DNA from: CAYUHC01 sp964444555
GTDB lineage: Bacteria; Patescibacteriota; Minisyncoccia; Phycocordibacterales; JACOZG01
Assembly (NCBI GenBank): GCA_964444555.1
Contig: CAYUHC010000002.1
Location: 1-56,348 of the forward strand
Direction: 5' to 3'
DNA length: 56,348 bases
Made by a program: the position numbers and the translations under genes. The notes under the pieces are model-generated. The model worked only from the letters and a program-made list of their open reading frames with translations. It was not told the origin of the DNA and did not search any database. Shown one piece after another: positions 43,171 to 51,670 of the stretch (its first letter is position 1; each line of letters opens with the position of its first letter).

Positions 43171-46008
43171 ATGAAACACGAAAGCCCGTTGGTCGGTGGC
43201 TTTTTCTTGGTCGCGTTAGCGATGTTTAGTTTTTTGGTGGCGCCCGGATTTGTTTTGGCTGCGCCGGCGCTCACGATTAATTATCAAGGGAAATTGGCGG
43301 ATGATACGGGCGCGGTCGTCACTGACGGTACTTACAATATGAGGTTTAAATTGTATACCGCCGCTTCGGGTGGAAGTCCAATTTGGACCGAGACCTGGTG
43401 TCATACTTTTGGTAGTGATTGTACCGGTCCTTACATTGACGGAGAAGATACTATTTCTAACGATCAGCGTGTGACGGTGACTGACGGACTTTTTTCACTG
43501 ATGCTGGGAACACAAACTTCTTTGACCTCTGTTGATTTTGATCAACCCTTGTATTTGAGCATTGAGATTGGCGGCACGTCGGAGATCGCGACCGAAACTT
43601 GGGATGGCGAAATGTCGCCGCGTAAGGCTCTCGGTTCGGTACCCTCGGCCTTTATTGCGCAGAGGTTGAATGGTTTGTCGTCTTCTCAATTCTTGCGTTC
43701 AGATGCCACCAACGCGACTTCGACAACGAACACCGCTTTGGTGATCAATCAGCAGGGATTAGGGGCATTAATTGATTTGCAAGATGGTGGCGTCTCGGCG
43801 TTTAAAATTTTAGATGGTGGCAATGTGGGGATTGGCACTAGCACTCCTTACGCCAAGTTGTCGGTGGTGGGTGAGACAGTCAGTACTTATTTTACGGCGA
43901 CCTCGACGACTGCCACTTCGACTTTTGCTGGTGGGGTCTCGGCTGGGGCTTTGGAGGTGACTGGCGCGGCCACCTCAACTTTCGCTGGTGGAATTAATTT
44001 AACGACCGGGTGTTTCGCGATTTCTGGCAATTGCGTTGGTGGATCAGGTGGCGGCTCTGGCACAGTTGGTAGCGGTACCACGGGGCAGACTTCTTACTAT
44101 GCTGGTAACGGCACCTCGATTACGGCGACTTCGACCATTTTTATTGATACTACCAGTTATGTTGGCATTGGTACGGCATCGCCGTCTTACCAACTCTCGC
44201 TGGCCGCTGATTCAAAGATTGGTATTGGTAGTTTGGCGGCTTTGTACATTCCCAATCAAACCAGTTTCGTCGGTAGCTTTTTTGCTGGTGACGGCGGCGC
44301 GAACTTGGTTAGCGCCGGAGCCAACCAGGGTGATCACAACACTGGCGTAGGCATTGGCGCGGCCAACGCTCTGACTAGCGGTTATCAGAATACGGCCATT
44401 GGTTACCAGTCTTTGCATCTAGCGACTTCCTCAGCTCAGAATACCTCTTTGGGTTATTTGGCTCTCCGCAATACGACTAGTGGTAGTGGTAACGTGGCCC
44501 TAGGCGTTGGTACCCTTTCTAGCAACAGCACTGGTAGCAACAACATGGGTATTGGTAGTAACACTTTGGTAACCAACACTACTGGTTCGGAAAACGTTGG
44601 TCTTGGTTATCAGGCGGTGCGTCTTAACAGTACTGGAAGTTATAATGTGGGTATTGGTAGTGAGGCGTTGTATAGCAGTACGGTGACTGGTAGTGTGGCG
44701 ATTGGTTACCGAGCCCTCTACAGTGCTTCAAGTGGTTCTTACAACACCGCCGTTGGTTATCAAGCGGGCAAGGGAGCTAGTGCTCACACGACAACGGGTG
44801 GAGTCTTTATCGGTTACAACGCGGGAGCGGCCATTACGACGGGCGCGACCAACAATACTATTATTGGCGCGGGCTCTGGTGAGACGGTCAGTTCAGGTAA
44901 CGGCAATATTTTGATCGGTTACCAGACGGCAAATAATCTTACTAGTGGTTCGCGCAATATCGCCATTGGTTATGATATTGATATTACCAATTCGACGGGC
45001 AGCAATCAGTTAAATATTGGTAACTTTATTTTTGGCACGGGGATTGACGGTACGGCTGGTACGGTCAGTAACGCTAAGATTGGTATTGGCACTACGACGC
45101 CAGTTTCTACCTTGTCCGTCCAGGGCTCGCTCTGTGTCCGCGATGACGGTTCTTGTGGCACCACGGCGGGGACGATCTACGCGACAACGGCCTCCATTTC
45201 GGATATCGACGTGGCTGAGAATTTCCCCACGGAGGACGAGACCTTGTCCGCGGGGGAGATTGTATCGGTTGATCCTGGCGACGATGAGCACATTAAACGA
45301 GCTGAGAATGGCGAAGTAGTTTTGGGTATTATTTCGACTCAACCTGGCTTGTTGTTGGGGAAAGAATTTACCTCTGGTCGGCCGGTAGCTTTGGCTGGCC
45401 GAGTGCCGGTCAAGGTTAACGATGAAGGTGGCCCAATTGAGCCCGGCGATTTAATTGCCCTGTCTACGGTCCCGGGAGTTGGTCGCAAGGCGACGACTAG
45501 TGATGAAGTTACCGTTGGTGTGGCGATGGGCTCCTTAAATGATTCGGCTGGCGAAGTAATCGTCTTTGTGAGTTTGGAGCGCCAGCGTTTGGCAGATCAG
45601 CAGTTATTTGCGGATCGACCGGAGGCCGAGGTTAAGTTGCGTGAGCTAGTCTCTTCGCTAGGGGAGTGGAGTTTGTCGGCCGATGGCGTTTTGACGGTTA
45701 AAGAAATCCGGGCTGATCGTCTCTGTTTGGGAGAGACTTGTATTGGTCAGAATGAGCTTGATCGAATTTTGAGACGTTTGAATATTGATGCGCCAGAACC
45801 AGCGCCTGAACCGGAACCCGAACCAGATCCCGAACCCGAGCCAACGCCAGAATCTGGGCCGGAAGTTACCCCAGAACCTGAAATTATTCCTGATCCAGAG
45901 ACCGTGCCTCAAACTGACCCAGAACCAGACCCAGAACCCGAGCCTGAGACTTCGGTTGACGAGGCTCCTCCAACTGAGTCGGCCCCGGCGGCAGAGCCTG
46001 AGGCGTAA
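43171..46008 (+). CDS. secreted repeat adhesin / tail-fibre-like surface protein
   Basis: 945 residues. Signal peptide 1-30. An N-terminal domain (LTINYQGKLADDTGAVVTDGTYNMRFKLYTAASGGSPIW) is followed by Thr/Ser-rich, TATSTFAGG-type repeats. Next come about a dozen repeats of 14-16 residues of the form TGSYNVGIGSEALYSS / NTAIGYQSLH (about 390-620), the YadA-head/tail-fibre type of left-handed beta-roll. A late domain (AENFPTEDETLSAGEIVSVDPGDD...VALAGRVPVKV) resembles the region near S74-type fibre ends. The last 70 residues are Pro-Glu repeats, probably spanning the wall. No LPXTG. Likely surface attachment; no other phage genes are nearby. Confidence 0.75.
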   Translation: MKHESPLVGGFFLVALAMFSFLVAPGFVLAAPALTINYQGKLADDTGAVVTDGTYNMRFKLYTAASGGSPIWTETWCHTFGSDCTGPYIDGEDTISNDQRVTVTDGLFSLMLGTQTSLTSVDFDQPLYLSIEIGGTSEIATETWDGEMSPRKALGSVPSAFIAQRLNGLSSSQFLRSDATNATSTTNTALVINQQGLGALIDLQDGGVSAFKILDGGNVGIGTSTPYAKLSVVGETVSTYFTATSTTATSTFAGGVSAGALEVTGAATSTFAGGINLTTGCFAISGNCVGGSGGGSGTVGSGTTGQTSYYAGNGTSITATSTIFIDTTSYVGIGTASPSYQLSLAADSKIGIGSLAALYIPNQTSFVGSFFAGDGGANLVSAGANQGDHNTGVGIGAANALTSGYQNTAIGYQSLHLATSSAQNTSLGYLALRNTTSGSGNVALGVGTLSSNSTGSNNMGIGSNTLVTNTTGSENVGLGYQAVRLNSTGSYNVGIGSEALYSSTVTGSVAIGYRALYSASSGSYNTAVGYQAGKGASAHTTTGGVFIGYNAGAAITTGATNNTIIGAGSGETVSSGNGNILIGYQTANNLTSGSRNIAIGYDIDITNSTGSNQLNIGNFIFGTGIDGTAGTVSNAKIGIGTTTPVSTLSVQGSLCVRDDGSCGTTAGTIYATTASISDIDVAENFPTEDETLSAGEIVSVDPGDDEHIKRAENGEVVLGIISTQPGLLLGKEFTSGRPVALAGRVPVKVNDEGGPIEPGDLIALSTVPGVGRKATTSDEVTVGVAMGSLNDSAGEVIVFVSLERQRLADQQLFADRPEAEVKLRELVSSLGEWSLSADGVLTVKEIRADRLCLGETCIGQNELDRILRRLNIDAPEPAPEPEPEPDPEPEPTPESGPEVTPEPEIIPDPETVPQTDPEPDPEPEPETSVDEAPPTESAPAAEPEA
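44335..45015 (+). repeat. coding tandem repeats (GIGS/GYxAL type)
   Basis: Degenerate 42-48 nt units in the adhesin gene encode TGSxNxGIGxxAL-like repeats. They show up as recurring GGTAACGTG/GGTATTGGTAG-like strings. Confidence 0.7.
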
Positions 46009-46030
46009 AGGACACGACTTTCTATAGGAC

Positions 46031-46056
46031 AAACGGCCCGTTTGGGCCGTTTTTTT
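46031..46056 (+). terminator. rho-independent terminator after the adhesin gene
   Basis: AAACGGCCC (46031-46039), GTTT loop, GGGCCGTTT (46044-46052) and further T. A 9 bp perfect stem. Confidence 0.93.
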
Positions 46057-46220
46057 GGACCCATTTTTCCGGTCGGAAAAGGGGGTGGGAGGGTGATAAA
46101 AAAAGAAAAGACGTTTACTCTTCACAAAATCTTCATATCGTGTTAGTAGTTATAGCTAGGACTTAGCTCTTTGACTGGCTCTTTTTTGTTTGTGACCGGT
46201 TTTTTATTTTTTACTTGTCT

Positions 46221-47765
46221 ATGGCAAAAAAGAGCTATATTCGCTCAATTCTCAAGAAGTGTGTTGTCCTCGGTTTGGCCGGGGCCCTTTTTGTGTCTGC
46301 CGGACAAGTAGTTTGGGCGCAAGAAGTAACGTCAAGTGAGGTGAGTGTGGCCGCGGTAAGTTCCGAGGCGCCAGCGTCTGCCGAGTCATCGACGACCGAA
46401 GCTCCTGCTTCGGCTGATGATGAGGACGACCAATCGGCTCCAGAACCTACACCAGAATCTACGTCAGAATCAGCTTCAGAAATTACTCAGGAAGTGAGTC
46501 CGGTTACCGCGCCAGTGGTGGCCGAAACGATTACCGAAACGGTTGTTGAGCCGGTTGTTGAAGCGGCTCCGGTGGCGGAAATTGCCGAGTCAGCTCCCGA
46601 GATCCAATCTGAGGTTCAGCCAGAAGTTGTGGCTGTGGCCGCCGCTTTGGTAGAGACGGTGGTTAGCGCTGAGGTTTCGACGGCGACGGGCTCCGTTCCT
46701 CCCCCGGTTGTTGGTGGTGAGGTGGCCGTTAGTGCCGAAGTTTCGGCGACTACGCTGGGAGCTGGTGGACCAATGACGGAGATCGCGATTAGTCCAGAGG
46801 TGAGCGCGACCACTCTTTCGTCGGGCGGTCCGGGATCAGATCCCGAGATTGCGATTAGTGGTGAATATTCTTTCACCACCCTTGGTAATGGCGGACCCGT
46901 AACGGAGATCGCGGTTAGCGGCGAATATTCTTTCACCACTCTTGACGGTGACGACGACGATGACGGCCCTGGTGGTGGCGGTGGCGGAAGACGCCGTCGC
47001 AGTCCTCCCCGCGGGGAAGTCTTGGGCGAGGTTCTGCCTTGTGGCGAATGGTTGTCTAAATACATTCGTTACGGCTGGAACAATGACCCCTTCGAAGTCC
47101 TTAAGCTTCAATACTTCTTGCGTACCTTTGAAGGTTTCGAGGTTGGCTTGACTGGTGTTTACGACGAACCCACGCTCCAGGCGGTGATGATTTTCCAGCG
47201 CCGCTACAGCGATGACGTTTTGAATCCTTGGGGTTTGTCGGTAGATCAGCCTACGGGTTTTGTGTTTATCACGACCAAGTTGGCTATCAACAATATCTAC
47301 TGTAACCGTAGCACCGACACCGATCTCGACTTGCGCCACATCTACGATCATTATGGCCCTGTTGGCCTGATCGTGGACAAGGAGGGCGCTGGTAACTACG
47401 TGGCCAAGCCCGTCACCGTGGCGACGAGTACTTGGGAGTATGCTCCCGAGCCGACTCGCGGTTGGTTGGGTGCCGCCGCTGTTGGGTTACTCGATTTTAT
47501 AAAGGACAAAGCCGCCCTGCTCTTCATTATGGCTTTGGCCGCGACTATTGCCGTACTCTGGTATCTTTTAATGCATTCTTACAAACAACGAGAAGATTTG
47601 GCCGAGGAATACTATTCGACGATCCCCCCGCCGGTAGTGGCGCCTGAGGAGGAGGTGGTGGAAGTGCGGGTGCGTGATGAAGAAATTTCGGCAGCTGACC
47701 TGAACGAGCCCGCGGGAGCGGATCGAGACCAGTCTGCCGGGAACGACCCCATTGACAAAAAGTAA
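46221..47765 (+). CDS. wall-associated protein with 20-residue repeats and PG-binding domain
   Basis: 514 residues from the ATG at 46221 (an in-frame TTG at 46215 is less likely). Signal peptide about 1-34. A low-complexity Ala/Ser/Glu/Val region runs to about residue 165, then four repeats of 20-22 residues (EIAISGEYSFTTLGNGGP type) and an Asp/Gly/Arg-rich stretch. A PG_binding_1-like domain follows (PFEVLKLQYFLRTFEG...YDEPTLQAVMIFQRRYSDDV). A membrane helix (AALLFIMALAATIAVLWYLL) is near residue 435, and the tail is charged. It would span from membrane to wall. The upstream 46057-46220 stretch has no gene; TATTTT at 46205-46210 is a weak -10 candidate. Confidence 0.75.
   Translation: MAKKSYIRSILKKCVVLGLAGALFVSAGQVVWAQEVTSSEVSVAAVSSEAPASAESSTTEAPASADDEDDQSAPEPTPESTSESASEITQEVSPVTAPVVAETITETVVEPVVEAAPVAEIAESAPEIQSEVQPEVVAVAAALVETVVSAEVSTATGSVPPPVVGGEVAVSAEVSATTLGAGGPMTEIAISPEVSATTLSSGGPGSDPEIAISGEYSFTTLGNGGPVTEIAVSGEYSFTTLDGDDDDDGPGGGGGGRRRRSPPRGEVLGEVLPCGEWLSKYIRYGWNNDPFEVLKLQYFLRTFEGFEVGLTGVYDEPTLQAVMIFQRRYSDDVLNPWGLSVDQPTGFVFITTKLAINNIYCNRSTDTDLDLRHIYDHYGPVGLIVDKEGAGNYVAKPVTVATSTWEYAPEPTRGWLGAAAVGLLDFIKDKAALLFIMALAATIAVLWYLLMHSYKQREDLAEEYYSTIPPPVVAPEEEVVEVRVRDEEISAADLNEPAGADRDQSAGNDPIDKK
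46719..46947 (+). repeat. four ~60 nt in-frame tandem repeats
   Basis: Four units begin with GAG-(A/G)T(T/C/G)-GC(G/C)-(A/G)TTAG. The last two share an almost identical GAATATTCTTTCACCAC core (46863-46879 and 46923-46939), so duplication is recent. Confidence 0.8.
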
Positions 47766-47843
47766 AATTCGGGGTAGTTGTTAGATCTGAGGCACGCGTC
47801 GTGCTTCAGTGTTCATTGAAATTTGCGGTAATTCACAGAAAGC

Positions 47844-47849
47844 GGAGGT
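47844..47849 (+). promoter_or_regulatory. strong Shine-Dalgarno (atypical for this window)
   Basis: GGAGGT, 5 nt before the ATG at 47855. It would pair with a standard CCUCC, which the 16S at the start of the window lacks. Confidence 0.7.
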
Positions 47850-47854
47850 GTTCG

Positions 47855-49138
47855 ATGACGAGTAAGCTGTGTGCGGTGGGATTGTTGGTTGTGTTAGCGG
47901 GACTGCCTGGCTGCCAACCGGCGCCGGTCGCGACGACGGTCCAGATCAAGGTTGGCGATCGTCTGTTGGCGACGGGCGAAGAAATTCGTCTCCGTCAGGG
48001 CGACTCGGTCGTTCTGGAGGCCGTGACGAGCGGGGCGGTGGTGGGCTACGACTGGGAAGTGCCGACCGATGCGTCGATGCGTCACGGCAGTCCCGACTTG
48101 CCCTGGCTGTTTCGGGACGCCGGCCGTCAGCTTATTAAGGTGACGGCCTTCAGCCCATTTGGTGAAGCTTTCAATGGCTTCACCAGCATCTGGGTCGTAA
48201 TTGACCCAGTGCCCCAGCCGGTCGTGGTCGTTGGTCCTGGTGGTGAGACTCCGCCGGTGCCCATCGCCCTAGATTTGGGGCGGATCATTGTCACTGGGGG
48301 CGGCTGGATCCCGGCGGAAAACCTTTTTGAGGTTGAACCGGGGAAGGACTTTGTCCTCGATCTCTCCGGTGCTTGCTCGGGCGGCACTGGCCCTTACGCC
48401 TTTGTGGTGACGGGTCCCGGTGGCGTGATCTGGGGCACTTCGCCTCGGATCGTCCGGGTCTTGCCGACGGGTAGCGGCGATGTGTATCTCACAATCCGCA
48501 TCACCGACGGTCGCGGTCAGGTTCGCGAGTTTGTGATCCTGATCCGCGTCCGTGGCGGCGGTAATCCGCCGCCGTGCACCTTACCGGTGCTGGCCCTCTC
48601 GGGCCCGGCCGCGGTTGGGGTGGGCGAGAGCATTTCGCTCGCTTACCAAGCAAGCGCGGGTACCTTGGCTCTGTCGTCTTCTCCGGCTATACCGGGATTG
48701 GTGACAGTGCCAGGCAGCAGCCCAATCGTCATCTCGACGGCGGGTCTTGGGGTCGGCACTTACCGCTTTCATCTGCGTCTTACTAATCCGTGCGGAAGTA
48801 CGGAGAAGTACGTGGATGTAGTGGTTGAGAACGATCCGCCGAACATGACCTATCCCACCGTGGTGATCAGTGCTCCGGCGCAAGACGCCACCGTGAAAAT
48901 CGGTCAGTCGGTGACCTTTACGGCGAAGGTGATCGGCGGCACGCCACCTTACAGCTACAACTGGCTGTTTAGTGATGGCGATACGCCAGCCACTACGAGC
49001 AGTGCCTCGGTAGTTAAGGTGTTCCACCGGGCCACGGCCGGGCAATTTCCCTTTGACCAGTATCTCGAGGTTCGAGATAGTCAGGGGAGGAAAAGTTTGG
49101 TGGCGACGGTTCGGGTCCGAGTCGTCCCGCAGCCGTAA
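47855..49138 (+). CDS. putative lipoprotein with PKD/Ig-like domains
   Basis: 427 residues from the ATG at 47855, decided by GGAGGT upstream and by the signal sequence (an in-frame ATG at 47801 adds residues without a signal peptide). The signal ends LAGLPGC, a lipobox-like site with Cys20. Three or more beta-sandwich domains follow, the last a PKD domain (IGGTPPYSYNWLFSDGDTPATTSSASVVKVFHRATAGQFPFDQYLEVRDSQGR). G+C at third positions is visibly higher than in its neighbours. Together with its own terminator and Shine-Dalgarno this suggests acquisition from another lineage. Exact function unknown; binding of glycans or proteins is usual for such modules. Confidence 0.75.
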   Translation: MTSKLCAVGLLVVLAGLPGCQPAPVATTVQIKVGDRLLATGEEIRLRQGDSVVLEAVTSGAVVGYDWEVPTDASMRHGSPDLPWLFRDAGRQLIKVTAFSPFGEAFNGFTSIWVVIDPVPQPVVVVGPGGETPPVPIALDLGRIIVTGGGWIPAENLFEVEPGKDFVLDLSGACSGGTGPYAFVVTGPGGVIWGTSPRIVRVLPTGSGDVYLTIRITDGRGQVREFVILIRVRGGGNPPPCTLPVLALSGPAAVGVGESISLAYQASAGTLALSSSPAIPGLVTVPGSSPIVISTAGLGVGTYRFHLRLTNPCGSTEKYVDVVVENDPPNMTYPTVVISAPAQDATVKIGQSVTFTAKVIGGTPPYSYNWLFSDGDTPATTSSASVVKVFHRATAGQFPFDQYLEVRDSQGRKSLVATVRVRVVPQP

Positions 49139-49170
49139 ATAGTTTCTCTTTTGATCTTTTGTTTTTTGCT

Positions 49171-49207
49171 GCCCCCACTTAGGCTTTAGCCAAGTGGGGG
49201 CTTTTTT
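49171..49207 (+). terminator. strong rho-independent terminator
   Basis: CCCCCACTT (49172-49180) pairs with AAGTGGGGG (49192-49200), with an inner GGCT/AGCC stem in the loop, followed by C and six T. Confidence 0.95.
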
Positions 49208-49286
49208 CATGTAATCTTCAGGTTGGTCAACTAGGGTGAGGGCTTAAGCGGTTCTAGCTTGACCTTGCTTTTTTATCAGAATGTGT

Positions 49287-49292
49287 TAAACA
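49287..49292 (+). promoter_or_regulatory. possible -10 box, leaderless spacing
   Basis: TAAACA (49287-49292) ends 6 nt before the ATG at 49299; TTGCTT (49265-49270) lies 16 bp upstream as a -35 candidate. Confidence 0.4.
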
Positions 49293-49298
49293 TAGGGT

Positions 49299-49910
49299 AT
49301 GAAAAATTACAAACAAGTAGCAATTTGGGCTTTAGTTTTAGCTTTCGTTTTGGGTGCCACGGTGGCCGTCTCGGCTCAGACGGCACTCGAGGCTAATATT
49401 TTGGGGCCAGCCAACGGCTCTTCTTACGCTGTTGGTCAGCTCGTTTCTTTTGGAGCGTCGGCCGAGGGTGGCAGTGCGCCCTACGTTTATAACTGGGAGT
49501 TTGGTGATGGCTCGAGTCAGTCTGGTCAATCTTTTGACCGGGCTTACACTCAAGCTGGCAGCCGAACGGTTAAGCTGACGGTGACGGACTTTGCTGGCGC
49601 GACGGCTGAGGCAACTCGCAATATTACGATTACTAGCGGGACGAGCAATCCGCTCACCATCTCTAATGTTCGGGTAACTGATGTGACCAAGAACAGCGCG
49701 GTGGTCCGTTGGACGACCAATAAGCCAGCGACGAGCCGGGTCATTTACGATACGGTTTCCCACGCTACTTTGGGAAGCGCCCCGGACTATGGTTATGCCA
49801 ATACTACTGGTACGACTGATGTCGACACCAAGGTGACGGAGCACGCGGTAACGGTTAGTGGTTTATCTAGCCAGACGACCTATTACTTCCGAGTGATTTC
49901 TGAGGCCTAA
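49299..49910 (+). CDS. secreted PKD + fibronectin-III-like protein
   Basis: 203 residues. Signal peptide 1-27 (ending AVSA). A PKD domain (GGSAPYVYNWEFGDGSSQSGQSFDRAYTQAGSRTVKLTVTD) at about 46-108, then a FnIII-like domain (ISNVRVTDVTKNSAVVRWTTNKPATSRVIYD...GLSSQTTYYFRVIS) at about 120-202. No anchor is visible, so it is released or bound non-covalently. It resembles the preceding lipoprotein in its PKD module but lacks a Shine-Dalgarno. Confidence 0.8.
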   Translation: MKNYKQVAIWALVLAFVLGATVAVSAQTALEANILGPANGSSYAVGQLVSFGASAEGGSAPYVYNWEFGDGSSQSGQSFDRAYTQAGSRTVKLTVTDFAGATAEATRNITITSGTSNPLTISNVRVTDVTKNSAVVRWTTNKPATSRVIYDTVSHATLGSAPDYGYANTTGTTDVDTKVTEHAVTVSGLSSQTTYYFRVISEA

Positions 49911-49939
49911 CCCCTCTTTGCTTCGGGTTTGTGGTTTAC

Positions 49940-49975
49940 AAAACTCCGCCTAGAACTTAGGCGGAGTTTTGTTTA
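49940..49975 (+). terminator. rho-independent terminator (13 bp stem)
   Basis: AAAACTCCGCCTA (49940-49952) and TAGGCGGAGTTTT (49958-49970) form a perfect 13 bp stem around GAACT, followed by GTTT. Nearly symmetric, so it may work in both directions. Confidence 0.93.
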
Positions 49976-49979
49976 TAGT
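49974..49979 (+). promoter_or_regulatory. -10 box of a leaderless murB promoter
   Basis: TATAGT (49974-49979), 6 nt before the ATG at 49986, immediately behind the terminator. Same box and spacing as at 34476. Confidence 0.6.
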
Positions 49980-49985
49980 GTGGCG

Positions 49986-50948
49986 ATGACCCCCCGCCAG
50001 TGGCAAAAATTGTTCCCCCAAGCTCAGCTTAACTTCCCGATCAGTCGGGTGACTACCTTTGGCGTCGGTGGTCTGGTAGCGGCTTATTTACCAGTCGAAA
50101 CACCCGAGGCCTTGATGTCGGCGGTTATCCGCGCCAAGCAAGCAAAAGTTAAATATCTGATTTTGGCGGGAGGTAGTAATGTGGTGTTTGTTGATCGCCG
50201 TTACCCTGGTTTGGCCATCCATTATTATTCACCCCAAGCCGCTTGTTTGGTTGGCAACGATTCGCTGACTTGTAACGCTGGGGCCAAGTTGTCGACGCTG
50301 GTGGCTAGTGCGGTCGAAGCCGGTTTGGTGGGTTTGGAGTCATTGTCTGGTATCCCCGGTACCGTCGGTGGAGCCATCGTTGGTAATGCTGGAGCTTATG
50401 GCCAAGCGATTTCTGATCACCTTGCTTGGGTGGAAGTTTTTGATTCCACGAAACAAAAAACTAAAATTTTGTCGGCCCAGGAGTGTCGGTTTGCTTATCG
50501 TGACAGTATTTTTAAACATCGTCCGTGGTTGGTGCTGCGGGCTAACTTCAAATTAACTCCTGGCGAAGCGGCTGATTTGCGGCGACGTTCTCAAGAAATT
50601 ATCGCGGTTCGGGAGAAAAAGTATCCTCCGGGCCTGCGTTGCCCGGGTAGTTTCTTTAAAAACGTTAGAGTGGCTAAAGTTTCCAAAAAATCTCTTCGTT
50701 TAATAGACTCAAGCAAGATTATCGAGGGCAAAATTCCGGCCGGTTATTTGTTGGAGGCCGTGGGTGCCAAGGGGCGACAGATCGGTGGAGTGTTGGTTTC
50801 GGACGTTCACGGCAATCTGATCATTAACGTTGGCCGGGCTCGCTGTGGGGAGGTGCGACGCCTGGCCGAGCAACTTAGGCGAGCGGTATTTAAGCGCTTC
50901 GGCATTACTTTAGAAGAAGAGGTCCGTTATCTGGGAGGGGCTCGTTAA
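49986..50948 (+). CDS. murB: UDP-N-acetylenolpyruvoylglucosamine reductase MurB
   Basis: 320 residues. Reduces UDP-GlcNAc-enolpyruvate to UDP-MurNAc with FAD and NADPH. FAD-binding motifs: FGVGGLVAAYLPV, YLILAGGSNVVF (52-63 region), GLESLSGIPGTVGGAIVGNAGAYG; the catalytic Ser lies in CPGSFFKN, and GNLIINVG follows near the end. The ATG at 49986 is chosen by the -10 box; an in-frame ATG at 49929 lies inside the terminator. Supplies the substrate for MurC, encoded 45 kb upstream. Confidence 0.95.
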   Translation: MTPRQWQKLFPQAQLNFPISRVTTFGVGGLVAAYLPVETPEALMSAVIRAKQAKVKYLILAGGSNVVFVDRRYPGLAIHYYSPQAACLVGNDSLTCNAGAKLSTLVASAVEAGLVGLESLSGIPGTVGGAIVGNAGAYGQAISDHLAWVEVFDSTKQKTKILSAQECRFAYRDSIFKHRPWLVLRANFKLTPGEAADLRRRSQEIIAVREKKYPPGLRCPGSFFKNVRVAKVSKKSLRLIDSSKIIEGKIPAGYLLEAVGAKGRQIGGVLVSDVHGNLIINVGRARCGEVRRLAEQLRRAVFKRFGITLEEEVRYLGGAR

Positions 50949-50953
50949 TATGT

Positions 50954-50959
50954 TATAAT
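50954..50959 (+). promoter_or_regulatory. -10 box of a leaderless promoter
   Basis: TATAAT (50954-50959), 7 nt before the ATG at 50967. Confidence 0.55.
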
Positions 50960-50966
50960 CGGCATT

Positions 50967-51422
50967 ATGACTGGATCCAGCGTGGTAGGGATTATGAGTG
51001 TGCTTTTAATCGTTGGCTTGGGGGCTACTATTTTGCTTCGCCAGCCAGCTGAAACTATGATCAATATTCCTGATGCTTTGTCGTCATCGCTGACCCCACC
51101 GACGGGTGGTTACGAGCTAGTGCCGCCAGTGGGCTATGAGCTGTTTGGTCAGATTGATTTTGACGCGCCCACCACTTGGATCAAGGCGATTGGGCCGTCT
51201 AGCCCAGTGGCCAGCGAGGGTCCTGGAGCGCCCCACTCTTTCATTACTGTCGTCCCTCTGCCAGTAGTTGGCGGGGAAGAGGTGCTTAAAGAACATTTGA
51301 CGACTGATCCGGCGACCTATGGTCAGGTAGTGGAAAGTGGCGAACGCCGCTATTTGATTTATGGTCGGGCGGACGATCGGGCGGAGATTGAGTTGGCGAT
51401 CGCTTCGTTTAAAATTAATTAA
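50967..51422 (+). CDS. small membrane-anchored protein, unknown
   Basis: 151 residues. An N-terminal membrane anchor (about 6-24: VVGIMSVLLIVGLGATILL) and an extracellular alpha/beta part (FGQIDFDAPTTWIK..., SFITVVPLPVVGGEEVLKEHL, RRYLIYGRADDRAEIELAIASFKIN). The layout is of a small lipocalin/PsbP-like or pilin-accessory domain, but I do not recognise it. Followed after 10 nt by another small membrane protein. Confidence 0.65.
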   Translation: MTGSSVVGIMSVLLIVGLGATILLRQPAETMINIPDALSSSLTPPTGGYELVPPVGYELFGQIDFDAPTTWIKAIGPSSPVASEGPGAPHSFITVVPLPVVGGEEVLKEHLTTDPATYGQVVESGERRYLIYGRADDRAEIELAIASFKIN

Positions 51423-51432
51423 GTTTAAACTT

Positions 51433-51660
51433 ATGGACAATAAAACTACCATCAGTACGCTAGTTATTCTTTTAATTTTGGGTGCTTTTTACGTGATTTT
51501 GATGGCGGCGCGAAATCTAACGCCCGAGCGACCAGTGCCGCCAGTTGGTGAGGGTGAGCCAACTTTTTGTACAATGGATGCCAAGATTTGCCCGGATGGT
51601 TCGGCTGTTGGTCGGGTGCCGCCCACTTGCGAATTTGCCGCCTGCCCTACGGGGATGTAA
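51433..51660 (+). CDS. small membrane protein with four-cysteine extracellular motif
   Basis: 75 residues from the ATG at 51433. A membrane helix (about 7-25) is followed by a Pro-rich linker and CTMDAKICPDGSAVGRVPP-TCEFAACP, four Cys that could make two disulfides. The C-x4-7-C-P-D-G-S pattern is a compact, repeated-looking module; I recall similar tails in CPR secreted proteins but cannot name a family. 10 nt before gatB. Confidence 0.65.
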   Translation: MDNKTTISTLVILLILGAFYVILMAARNLTPERPVPPVGEGEPTFCTMDAKICPDGSAVGRVPPTCEFAACPTGM

Positions 51661-51670
51661 GTTTATTAAC

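Noticed and set aside
43171..46008. Prophage tail fibre
   Set aside because: The repeats look fibre-like, but there is a signal peptide, a Pro-Glu stalk and no phage gene around it.
48581..49210. Long minus-strand open frame opposite the PKD lipoprotein
   Set aside because: It is a GC-rich shadow of the plus-strand gene with no start signal, and it runs into the terminator.
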